Assembly (NCBI GenBank): GCA_002415335.1
Contig: DHXL01000254.1
Location: 1 to 6,295 of the forward strand
Length of the DNA stretch: 6,295 nucleotides
Reading direction: 5' to 3'
Source: Oxalobacteraceae bacterium UBA5157
GTDB lineage: Bacteria > Pseudomonadota > Gammaproteobacteria > Burkholderiales > Burkholderiaceae_D
Shown here: piece after piece, positions 1-6,161 of the stretch
How the letters are laid out: every line of letters begins with the position of its first letter
How positions within the stretch are numbered: the first letter of the stretch is position 1
The notes under the pieces: generated by a model
What the model was told of the DNA's origin: nothing
Database searches by the model: none
Seen by the model: only the letters and a program-made list of their open reading frames with translations
Translations under genes and position numbers: made by a program

Positions 1-743
1 TCAAGATAGTTGACGCGGACCACATAAGCTGCGACTCAGGGTTTTCGCTTATTTTTAGGGGTACAGGCAACAGGCAACAGCCTCTGGCGATGCGGCAAAT
101 CTCGCCCACAATCTTGGCACTACCACCCGGCACGAGTTTGACTAATACCGATTTACAGAGAACGGCACTGTCTTGCTGACACGACGTAGGCATCAAGCAT
201 GCGCAGACCGCCCAAAATGGGCCATAGCGACGTGTGCGGCGATGGTTGAACATTGTGGAAGGGGGCATTGGTAACGTCGGTCGGTACGCGCTTTTTTTTT
301 TGTATCGCCAGTGTCGAGGTGTCCCGGCCATCCTGATCCCAACGCGTTGACGTGAGCAGCGCTACGAACTTAAAGTCGCCACGGCCTCATAGAAAGCGAT
401 CGTCTTTCAGCACCAACGATTGCATTGGCGCTAACGCTGGACTCGTACCGGTGATCCTGACCGCTTTTTATCGATACCGTTCATTCTTGGTGGACACCCC
501 GGCGAGATACGTTCCACCGACACGCTACACGGTCAGGACATGAGTTGATCTGAGCATGCGTCAAATCAACGCACGTCAAACCTGCTTCACAAACTCCTCG
601 AACTCTTCCAGCGGCGGCGGTTGCTGATTCCGAAAAAACATTCAGCGTTGACTCGTCGTTTTTTGCACGCTTGAATTGAATATTAACGGCGCCGCAAGAA
701 CCACCAGAGCCTGAAACATCATCATTTCCGGTCGTCATGCATA
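1..743. other. Long left-hand stretch without a supportable gene
   Basis: No convincing gene is seen on either strand. Third-position composition is mixed, unlike the strongly GC-biased genes to the right, and the short ATG-started frames lack ribosome binding sites and recognisable motifs. A minus-strand frame stays open from about 373 to the left edge and is described among the findings. Small structures include CAGGCAA repeated twice in tandem (64-77), a 5-bp inverted repeat GCCCA/TGGGC at 210-222, and a run of ten T at 292-301 that is not preceded by a convincing stem. The stretch could be true intergenic DNA or the eroded remains of a gene or insertion sequence. I cannot tell which. Confidence 0.5.
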
Positions 744-771
744 TTTTATATCATCATATGACGATATAAAA
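744..771. promoter_or_regulatory. Operator-like palindrome, copy 1
   Basis: Imperfect inverted repeat: left arm TTTTATATCATCA (744-756), spacer TA, right arm TGACGATATAAAA (759-771), with a single arm mismatch at 753. The 26-bp core at 745-770 matches copy 2 (832-857) at 23 of 26 positions. Two near-identical palindromes upstream of an operon are typical of a homodimeric transcription factor with two sites. The regulator family cannot be assigned from the site, and no regulator gene is visible in the window. Confidence 0.7.
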
Positions 772-779
772 AAGATGAA

Positions 780-785
780 GATAAT
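780..785 (+). promoter_or_regulatory. Possible weaker -10 box of an upstream promoter
   Basis: GATAAT at 780-785 matches the sigma70 -10 consensus at 5 of 6 positions. It lies 16 nt after ATGACG at 758-763, a 4 of 6 match to the -35 consensus that sits inside palindrome copy 1. The geometry copies that of the stronger promoter 87 bp downstream, so this may be an ancestral or secondary promoter of the same duplicated module. The support is compositional only, and AT-rich DNA produces such matches easily. Confidence 0.3.
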
Positions 786-825
786 CATAAATACAACGAT
801 TCTCCGGCTGTTAGCTGTTGTAATA

Positions 826-863
826 TTTTTCTTTATATCGTCACTTGACGATATAAAGAAAAA
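826..863. promoter_or_regulatory. Operator-like palindrome, copy 2 (perfect 38-bp inverted repeat)
   Basis: Left arm TTTTTCTTTATATCGTCA (826-843), spacer CT (844-845), and right arm at 846-863 that is its exact reverse complement. All 18 pairs match. It contains the -35 box of the promoter at 845-873 and ends 5 bp before the -10 box, so a bound protein would be expected to block RNA polymerase. A transcription terminator is less likely, because the stem is AT-rich apart from four C/G pairs and lies upstream of the operon with no gene reading into it. Confidence 0.8.
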
Positions 864-873
864 GCGCAATAAT
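845..873 (+). promoter_or_regulatory. Probable sigma70 promoter of the transporter-hydroxylase operon
   Basis: The -35 box TTGACG (845-850) and -10 box AATAAT (868-873) each match consensus at 5 of 6 positions and are separated by the optimal 17 nt. Transcription would begin near 880, giving an untranslated leader of about 80 nt before the first gene at 962. The -35 box lies within palindrome copy 2, which suggests direct repression, or activation by an altered contact, by the palindrome-binding factor. No other promoter of comparable quality was noticed between here and the right edge. Confidence 0.65.
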
Positions 874-890
874 AAAAAAAATAATGATTC

Positions 891-906
891 GCCGGTCACT
901 GCCGGC
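891..906 (+). other. Small inverted repeat in the mRNA leader
   Basis: GCCGG (891-895) and CCGGC (902-906) can pair around a 6-nt loop in the predicted leader. The element also contains a direct repeat of GCCGG. It is too short to call a riboswitch or attenuator, there is no U-run after it, and it may be incidental. Confidence 0.2.
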
Positions 907-948
907 CTTGTCAAATGCTGCCGGAATAATCCGCAGCCATCAATGAAG

Positions 949-954
949 AGGAGG
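949..954 (+). promoter_or_regulatory. Strong ribosome binding site for the binding protein gene
   Basis: AGGAGG lies 7 nt before the ATG at 962. It is a perfect Shine-Dalgarno core in a purine-rich stretch. It fixes the start of the binding protein and is the strongest such site in the operon, in line with the high expression expected for a periplasmic binding protein. Confidence 0.85.
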
Positions 955-961
955 AGAAGCA

Positions 962-2293
962 ATGAGCAAGATATTGACGCATCATTCGAGTCGCCGTGAT
1001 TTCCTGAAGATGTCCGCGGCAGCGGGCGTGGCGGGCACCGGCCTGTTTTCGCTGGCGGGCAATGCAAATGCCGCCGACACGCTCAACTTATATACCTGGT
1101 CGGCCGCGGTCGAGCAGGTCAAGAGCCATCTGACCGCGTTCGAGGCCAAGACCGGTATCAAAGTCAACTACAGCAACGCACCTTGGGCGCAGTATCGCGA
1201 CACCATGGTCACCAAGTTCGTTGGCAAAGCGCCGCTTGACGTGATGTGGGTGTCCGATAGCTGGTTGCCTGAGTGGGCCGACGCCGGCTGGATCGCGCCG
1301 ATCAACGGCTTCCCGGAACTGATGAAGTACAACGCGGAGGCCGACGACTTCTGCACCAAGTCGATGCAGTACAACGGCAAGCAATACGGGCTTACCTATT
1401 ATTCCGACTACATGGCTTTTTTCTATGACGAAGAGAAGCTGAAGAAGGCGGGCATCAAGGAGCCGCCCAAGACCTGGGCCGAACTGGTTCAACAATCGCT
1501 GATCATCAAAAAAGCCGGCCTGTCCGAATACCCGATGATGCTGCCGATGGCGCGCGAAAGCTGGCTGATCGAATTCCTGACTGCGATGGTGTACTCGCAC
1601 GGCGGCCGGTTCACCGATGACAACGGCTTCGCGCTGATGGATGACCCGAAGAAAGGCGCGCACCAGGCGCTGCAGTGGATCGTCGACGCAGTCAACAAGC
1701 ACAAGATCATCTCGCCGGCCTGTGTCGAGATCGGCGAACTCAACGGCCTGAAGTCTTTCGGATCCGGCAACCATGCGTTCGCCTTGCTGAGCCGCTATCG
1801 CGTCCGCACCCTCAACGATCCGAAGCAGTCGCAGATCGCGGGCCGTGTGAAGCAGGCACTGATGCCGGCCGGCCCGGATGGTTCGCATGCGACCGTGGGC
1901 TGGATGCGTTTCCATGGCATGAGTGCGCAAGCCGCCGCCGACAAGGCACGCGCCGCCAATGCCGCCAAGCTGATCGAATGGTTCGGCGGCAAGGCCGACG
2001 GTAAATACCAGTTCCAGAAAATGCTATTCAATGACATCGGTTCCGGTTTCGGCGTCAAGGAACTGTTCAAGGATCCGGCCATCCTCGCTTCGTACCAGAA
2101 ATATTCTGATCTCGCGATGTACGAGAAGCAGCAGCAACTTGTGAAGAAGAAGGATGTCATCACGCGCTGGTTTGGTGAATGGGACGAAGTTAACGGTACC
2201 GCCTGGCAATCGGCCGTCGTCGGCAAGAGTTCGGTGGCCGACGCGCTGAAAAAGTCGGCCCAGGCCTGGAACCAACTAAAGAAGCAGGCCTGA
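962..2293 (+). CDS. Tat-exported extracellular solute-binding protein of a CUT1-type ABC transporter
   Basis: Periplasmic receptor that captures the substrate and delivers it to the two permeases encoded downstream. The 443-residue product fits the usual 400-450 of family 1 (sugar/glycerol-phosphate type) binding proteins. The N-terminus carries a twin-arginine signal SRRDFLK (residues 10-16), a hydrophobic stretch to about 32, and a likely cleavage site after ANA at residue 37, giving a mature protein starting ADTLNLYTW. The mature part shows family features: an AFEAKTGIKVNY segment, LDVMWVSDSWLPEWADAGWI around 95-114, and YGLTYYSDYMAFFYDEEKL around 142-160. The start is set by AGGAGG 7 nt upstream. 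Folding before export is inferred from the Tat signal. The ligand cannot be read from the sequence; sugar or sugar-derivative is a family-level guess, and the neighbouring hydroxylase genes make a different small molecule possible. Confidence 0.93.
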   Translation: MSKILTHHSSRRDFLKMSAAAGVAGTGLFSLAGNANAADTLNLYTWSAAVEQVKSHLTAFEAKTGIKVNYSNAPWAQYRDTMVTKFVGKAPLDVMWVSDSWLPEWADAGWIAPINGFPELMKYNAEADDFCTKSMQYNGKQYGLTYYSDYMAFFYDEEKLKKAGIKEPPKTWAELVQQSLIIKKAGLSEYPMMLPMARESWLIEFLTAMVYSHGGRFTDDNGFALMDDPKKGAHQALQWIVDAVNKHKIISPACVEIGELNGLKSFGSGNHAFALLSRYRVRTLNDPKQSQIAGRVKQALMPAGPDGSHATVGWMRFHGMSAQAAADKARAANAAKLIEWFGGKADGKYQFQKMLFNDIGSGFGVKELFKDPAILASYQKYSDLAMYEKQQQLVKKKDVITRWFGEWDEVNGTAWQSAVVGKSSVADALKKSAQAWNQLKKQA

Positions 2294-2306
2294 TTCCCGC
2301 ATGACA

Positions 2307-2337
2307 GCAGAGGCGGCGCAGTTGCCGCCGCCTCTGC
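2307..2337 (+). repeat. GC-rich stem-loop between binding protein and permease genes
   Basis: A perfect 12-bp inverted repeat, GCAGAGGCGGCG (2307-2318) and CGCCGCCTCTGC (2326-2337), flanks a 7-nt loop 13 nt after the binding protein stop codon. No T-run follows, so it is not a classical intrinsic terminator. Stem-loops in this position, as in the malE-malF gap of enterobacteria, protect the upstream mRNA from 3' exonucleases and raise binding protein output relative to the permeases. That role is inferred here from position and structure. Partial termination is the alternative. Confidence 0.75.
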
Positions 2338-2356
2338 CATATGAAAGTCCATATAG

Positions 2357-3274
2357 ATGAACACGAAAAGCAGCATGCTGCCCAAGGCACTGCGCTACCC
2401 GGTGAGTGCCTACGACCAGAAAAGTGCCATGATCTTTCTGGCGCCGATGATGCTGGTCTTGATGGTGATCGCGGTCTTCCCGATCGTCTACTCGCTCTGG
2501 ATCAGTCTGTTCGACCTCAAGCTCACGCGGCCAAACCGCGCACCCTTCGTCTGGTTCGACAACTACGCGCTGATATTCCACGACCCGATGTTCTGGAGCT
2601 CAGTGGGGCGCACCACCTCATTCACCCTGATGTCGGTGGCCTGCATCATGTTCATCGCAATGCTGATGGCACTGCTGCTCAATGAAAAATTTCGCGGCCG
2701 CCGCATCCTGTCCACCGTCCTGCTGATTCCCTGGGCAATTCCATATGTCGCCAACGGGCTGATGTGGAAATGGATCTACGACTCCGGCTACGGTGCACTC
2801 AACGGCCTGCTGCTTCAGCTCGGTTTCATCGACAAGTACATGGTGTGGCTGGGCGATGTCGACAAGACGCTTCTTTTGATTACCAATGCCTTCGTGTGGA
2901 AGGAAGTGCCGCTCGCAACCATCCTGCTGCTGGTGACGCTGAAATCGGTAGGTGCAGACCTATACAGAGCGGCCAAGGTGGACGGCGCCAACGTCTGGCA
3001 ACGCTTCATCCACATCACGCTGCCGGCACTCAAACCCGGCTTCATGCTGGTCATGATTTACGAAACGATGATGGCGATTCGCCACTTCGACCTGTTCTTT
3101 ATTTTGACCGAAGGCGGACCGGCCGACGCATCCCATGTGGTTGCGTGGGAAGTGTATGTCGAGACTTTCCGCAAGCTCGCGTTCGGTACTGGCGCCGCGA
3201 TGGCCTACATCATGGCGATTGCCACCTTCATGCTTGCTTTCTTCATCATCCGCACCATGGGTAAGAAACTATGA
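2357..3274 (+). CDS. ABC transporter permease, MalF/UgpA type (CUT1)
   Basis: One of the two inner-membrane subunits forming the transport channel. The product is 305 residues with about six hydrophobic segments (roughly 24-50, 84-108, 116-136, 172-195, 228-250 and 275-299). The cytoplasmic EAA loop that docks on the ATPase is present at about 202-223, with core YRAAKVDGA and ending ITLP. The following TEGGP (251-255) is typical of the MalF-side permease of CUT1 systems. The ATG at 2357 has only a weak upstream GAAAG (2343-2347) as ribosome binding site, and the stem-loop at 2307-2337 lies just before it, so low translation relative to the binding protein is likely. An alternative start at residue 7 has no better site. 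The gene overlaps the next permease by 4 nt (ATGA). Confidence 0.93.
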   Translation: MNTKSSMLPKALRYPVSAYDQKSAMIFLAPMMLVLMVIAVFPIVYSLWISLFDLKLTRPNRAPFVWFDNYALIFHDPMFWSSVGRTTSFTLMSVACIMFIAMLMALLLNEKFRGRRILSTVLLIPWAIPYVANGLMWKWIYDSGYGALNGLLLQLGFIDKYMVWLGDVDKTLLLITNAFVWKEVPLATILLLVTLKSVGADLYRAAKVDGANVWQRFIHITLPALKPGFMLVMIYETMMAIRHFDLFFILTEGGPADASHVVAWEVYVETFRKLAFGTGAAMAYIMAIATFMLAFFIIRTMGKKL

Positions 3275-4179
3275 ACATCACCCACCTCGGCAGGCGCGCC
3301 CTGCTTTTTACCGCTTCGCTGCTGTTCATTTCCTTCGTGCTGGCGCCGATCGGCTGGCTGTTATCGTCGTCGTTCCAGTCCGAAGCCGAGATCACCTCGG
3401 TGCCGCCGCACTGGGTGCCGCACCAGCCGACATCGGAAAACTTTGCAGCGATCTTCGAGTCCAGGGAGCAAGCCGTCACCTACGAAAACCGCAAGGAAGG
3501 CGATACCGCGAGCGGCGGCTTCATTCCGTCCACCGCAAAAAACCTGTTGCCCTCGATGTGGAACAGCTTCATCGTCGCGTTCGCGGTGGTGGTGCTCAAC
3601 CTGCTGGTGAGTGTGCCGGCAGCGTATGCGATGGCGAAGATCCGCTACATCGGCCGTTCCGCCTCGATCTATTTAATGCTCACCTCGCGCGTGATCCCTG
3701 ATATCGCGCTGGTGGTGCCGTTCTTCCTGCTAGTGCAAAAGCTTGGCTTGCTCGACAACAGGTTGTCGCTGATCATTACCTATCTCGCGATCACGGTGCC
3801 GTTCAGCGTCTTCATCTTGCTCGGCTATTTCGAGTCGCTTCCGGACGAGCTGGACAAGGCGGCGCGGGTCGACGGCTGCACGCGCTTCCAGACCCTGACG
3901 CTGGTGTACCTGCCGCTCGCCTTGCCCTCGCTGGTGGCGGTGGTGCTGTTCACCTTCCTGACGAGCTGGAACGAATTCCTGCTGGCGCTGATGTTCACCC
4001 AGACCCCGGCCTCGCAAACCATGCCGGTCGTGATTGCGTCGTTCGCCTCGGATTTCACCATCAGCTTCTCATTTATCAACGCAGCTGCCGTTCTTGCGGT
4101 TATTCCGCCGGTCATCATCGCCATCATGTTCGAACGTTACATCGTCTCCGGCCTCACCGCCGGCGCGGTCAAAGGTTAA
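3271..4179 (+). CDS. ABC transporter permease, MalG/UgpE type (CUT1)
   Basis: Second inner-membrane channel subunit, partner of the preceding permease. The product is 302 residues with a first membrane segment at about 10-33, a long periplasmic stretch (about 34-95), and further segments around 98-120, 131-155, 165-187, 215-240 and 268-287. The EAA loop is at about 190-219 (LDKAARVDGC core, then a YLPLALP end). WNEF (233-236) and the C-terminal end RYIVSGLTAGAVKG are hallmarks of the MalG-type permease. The periplasmic stretch includes a polar insert (about 63-90) of the sort found in a subset of CUT1 permeases. Its start ATG overlaps the stop of the upstream gene (ATGA at 3271-3274), which suggests translational coupling and fits the absence of a clear ribosome binding site. 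Confidence 0.93.
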   Translation: MNITHLGRRALLFTASLLFISFVLAPIGWLLSSSFQSEAEITSVPPHWVPHQPTSENFAAIFESREQAVTYENRKEGDTASGGFIPSTAKNLLPSMWNSFIVAFAVVVLNLLVSVPAAYAMAKIRYIGRSASIYLMLTSRVIPDIALVVPFFLLVQKLGLLDNRLSLIITYLAITVPFSVFILLGYFESLPDELDKAARVDGCTRFQTLTLVYLPLALPSLVAVVLFTFLTSWNEFLLALMFTQTPASQTMPVVIASFASDFTISFSFINAAAVLAVIPPVIIAIMFERYIVSGLTAGAVKG

Positions 4180-4184
4180 AGGAG
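4178..4184 (+). promoter_or_regulatory. Ribosome binding site deciding the GTG start of the ATPase gene
   Basis: AAAGGAG overlaps the end of the permease stop codon and lies 6 nt before GTG at 4191. It supports a GTG start with no upstream alternative. The stop-to-start gap of 11 nt suggests coupled translation. Confidence 0.75.
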
Positions 4185-4190
4185 TACACA

Positions 4191-5288
4191 GTGTCCCGTA
4201 TTAAATTCGAAGGCGTAGGCAAGCACTACCCGAACGGTTATGTCGCGCTTGACAACCTCAATCTCGACATCGCCGACAAGGAATTCCTGGTGCTGCTCGG
4301 CCCGTCCGGCTGCGGCAAGTCCACGACGCTCAACATGATCGCCGGCCTGGAGGACGTCACCGAAGGCAAGCTATTCTTTGACAACGACTTGATGAACACC
4401 GTGCCGGCGCACAAGCGCGATGTCGCGATGGTGTTCCAGAGCTATGCGTTGTATCCGCACAAGACGGTCTATGAAAACATCGCTTTCGGCCTGCGTATGC
4501 GCAAGCATCCGGCCGCCGAAATAGACCAGCGCGTGCGTGATGCTGCCCGCCGCCTGGAGATCGAAGGGATGCTGGAACGCCGCCCCGACCAGTTGTCCGG
4601 CGGCCAGCGCCAGCGCGTCGCGCTCGGCCGCGCGATGGTGCGTCAGCCGCTCGCCTTCCTGATGGACGAGCCGCTGTCCAACCTCGATGCCGTGTTACGC
4701 ATTTCAATGCGCGCCGAGATCAAACGGATGCATCAGGCGATGCAAACTACTTTTGTCTATGTGACGCACGATCATGCCGAGGCGCTGACGCTGGCCGACC
4801 GCATCGTCGTAATGAACGGTGGCGTGGCACAGCAGATTGGCGCACCGGATGCGATCTATGAGCGGCCCAGCAACATGTTCGTCGCGTCCTTCCTCGGCAA
4901 TCCGTCGATCAACTTCCTGGAAGGCTCGATTACGCTTGATGGGGACAGCGTCCTGTTCAAGCGCGGCCAGCTCGAAATCAGGCTGCCGCCGCATATCGCG
5001 CAAAAAGTTGCCGGCAACGCCGGCCGCGCCGTGGTGCTCGGCATCCGCCCCGAGGACATCGACGCACATGCCGAGTCGCGCCGGCGCGAGACGCTGCAGG
5101 GGCGCATCCTGTCGGTGCTGCCGGTCGGCTCCGACCAGTTCCTCAATGTGGAAGTCGAGGGTGTAAAGCTATTCTTCCGCGTCGACAAGGAAGATCAACA
5201 CAAGGATGGCGAGAACGTGAGCTTCGCCATCAACCTGAATCGCCTGCATCTGTTCGACAAGCAGAGCGGCCAGTCCCTGGTTTGGTAG
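4191..5288 (+). CDS. ABC transporter ATP-binding protein, MalK/UgpC type
   Basis: Cytoplasmic ATPase that powers import as a homodimer on the two permeases. All nucleotide-binding motifs are intact: Walker A GPSGCGKST (37-45), Q-loop Q83 in VFQSYALYPH, signature LSGGQ (135-139), Walker B LAFLMDE (154-160, catalytic E160), D-loop SNLD (163-166) and H-loop H193 in VTHDH. The usual THDQ of this family is THDH here, a mild change outside the catalytic histidine. After the ATPase domain (to about 235) comes the C-terminal regulatory TOBE/OB region typical of MalK-like proteins, including VLGIRPEDI. The length of 365 is normal. It starts with GTG, supported by a good ribosome binding site. Only 4 nt separate it from the next gene, a molybdenum hydroxylase subunit, which ties transport and oxidation into one transcript. 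The substrate is not defined by this subunit. Confidence 0.95.
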   Translation: MSRIKFEGVGKHYPNGYVALDNLNLDIADKEFLVLLGPSGCGKSTTLNMIAGLEDVTEGKLFFDNDLMNTVPAHKRDVAMVFQSYALYPHKTVYENIAFGLRMRKHPAAEIDQRVRDAARRLEIEGMLERRPDQLSGGQRQRVALGRAMVRQPLAFLMDEPLSNLDAVLRISMRAEIKRMHQAMQTTFVYVTHDHAEALTLADRIVVMNGGVAQQIGAPDAIYERPSNMFVASFLGNPSINFLEGSITLDGDSVLFKRGQLEIRLPPHIAQKVAGNAGRAVVLGIRPEDIDAHAESRRRETLQGRILSVLPVGSDQFLNVEVEGVKLFFRVDKEDQHKDGENVSFAINLNRLHLFDKQSGQSLVW

Positions 5289-5292
5289 CGCG

Positions 5293-6156
5293 ATGAAGCC
5301 AGCCGCATTTTCCTATCATCGCCCGGCCTCGCTCGAAGAGGCGCTGGTCCTGCTTGCACGGACCGGCAACGCGAAGGTGATCGCCGGCGGACAGAGCCTG
5401 GGGCCGATGATGAATATGCGTTTGGCCGCGCCCGCCGCGCTTGTCGATTTGAATGACCTCACTGAGATGTCCTATGTGCGCGACGCAGGTGACATGCTCG
5501 AAGTTGGCGCGCTCACGCGCCATCATCAGGTCGAGGAATCCGAACTGATACGCAGCAGCTGTCCGCTGCTGGCGCAGGCGGCGCGCACCATCGGCCACTA
5601 CGCGATCCGCCAGCGCGGCACGCTGGGCGGCAGCCTTGCGCATGCCGATCCGTCTGCGCAGCTCGCGTTGGTCGCTGTCACGTTGGATGCGCAGATCAAC
5701 ATCGTCAGCGTACGTGGGCAACGCACGGTCCGTGCTTCCGATTTCTTCCTCGCCGTCATGGCCACCGCGCTGGAGCCGGACGAAGTGATCCGCTCGGTAT
5801 GCTTTCCGAAAGCGACGTCGCAGGAGGGCACGGAGTACCTGCCTTTCAATCGCCGTCACGGTGACTTTGCGATCGTCGCGGTCGCCACCACGGTCACCTT
5901 GCACGAGGGACGCGTGGCGAGCCTGCGTCTCGGCTTGAGCGGCATCAGCCCCGTACCGGTCGCCTATGGCGCGCTGGCAAGCCAGTTTGCCGGACGCACT
6001 CCGGATGCCGCGTGGATAGCCGAACTGGCACGCGCCGCGCGCGATGCGGTCGCGCCGGAAGACGATGCACGCATCCCGGCGGTCTACCGCAAGGAACTGA
6101 CAGAGACGCTGGTGCAGCGCGCCATGGCGCGCGCGCTCGAACGAGCACAAGGATGA
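5293..6156 (+). CDS. FAD-binding (medium) subunit of a molybdenum hydroxylase, CoxM/XdhB-like
   Basis: Electron-transfer subunit that binds FAD and passes electrons from the [2Fe-2S] subunit to an acceptor, in enzymes of the CO dehydrogenase / xanthine dehydrogenase family. The 287-residue length is typical of the separate medium subunit. Seen in the sequence: an N-terminal FSYHRPASLEEAL (6-18); the first FAD loop AGGQSLGPMM (31-40), the family's AGGxS motif; the second FAD loop TLGGSLAHADP (110-120), the TxGG motif; FFLAVMATALEPDEVI (151-166); and a C-terminal domain ending YRKELTETLVQRAM. The start has no obvious ribosome binding site but lies 4 nt after the ATPase stop, so reinitiation is likely. 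It overlaps the stop of this frame with a possible ATG of the next gene. The substrate (CO, an aldehyde, a purine or another N-heterocycle) is set by the large subunit, which is outside the window, so calling this a CO dehydrogenase is not justified. Confidence 0.93.
   Translation: MKPAAFSYHRPASLEEALVLLARTGNAKVIAGGQSLGPMMNMRLAAPAALVDLNDLTEMSYVRDAGDMLEVGALTRHHQVEESELIRSSCPLLAQAARTIGHYAIRQRGTLGGSLAHADPSAQLALVAVTLDAQINIVSVRGQRTVRASDFFLAVMATALEPDEVIRSVCFPKATSQEGTEYLPFNRRHGDFAIVAVATTVTLHEGRVASLRLGLSGISPVPVAYGALASQFAGRTPDAAWIAELARAARDAVAPEDDARIPAVYRKELTETLVQRAMARALERAQG
6149..6153 (+). promoter_or_regulatory. Ribosome binding site deciding the start of the iron-sulfur subunit
   Basis: AAGGA lies 8 nt before the ATG at 6162. 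The other in-frame ATG, at 6153, overlaps this site and so has no usable spacing. The downstream ATG is therefore preferred, although 6153 would give a 4-nt ATGA overlap with the upstream stop and cannot be excluded. Confidence 0.55.
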
Positions 6157-6161
6157 ATGCC

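Noticed and set aside
272..301. Run of ten T as a possible intrinsic terminator
   Set aside because: The preceding GGTAACGTCGGTCGGTACGCGC does not form a stem longer than about 3 bp, so the terminator reading is not supported.
352..543. 63-codon plus-strand frame MSSATNLKSPRPHRKRS...
   Set aside because: No ribosome binding site, no recognisable motif and low-complexity basic/Ser-rich composition. Probably chance.
576..641. Minus-strand 21-codon frame MFFRNQQPPPLEEFEEFVKQV
   Set aside because: Its composition looks protein-like, but a stop immediately precedes the ATG, there is no ribosome binding site, and it is too short to assign. It could be the scrap of a decayed gene end.
648..676. 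Possible promoter TTGACT, 17 nt, TTGAAT
   Set aside because: The -10 match is only 4 of 6 and no gene follows within a plausible distance except through the much better promoter at 845-873.
735..1067. Short open frames on both strands encoding similar FISSxDDIK peptides
   Set aside because: The peptide similarity comes from the duplicated DNA palindromes, which read alike on both strands. The frames are AT-rich control DNA and overlap the promoter and the start of the binding protein gene.
1088..1930. 280-codon open frame on the minus strand
   Set aside because: It is antisense to the binding protein gene, with no ribosome binding site or domain signature. Treated as a shadow of the real gene.
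5230..6150. 306-codon open frame on the minus strand
   Set aside because: It lies fully antisense to the FAD-binding subunit, which has clear family motifs. Long antisense frames are common in GC-rich coding DNA, and its translation is Arg/Ala-rich with no recognisable domain.
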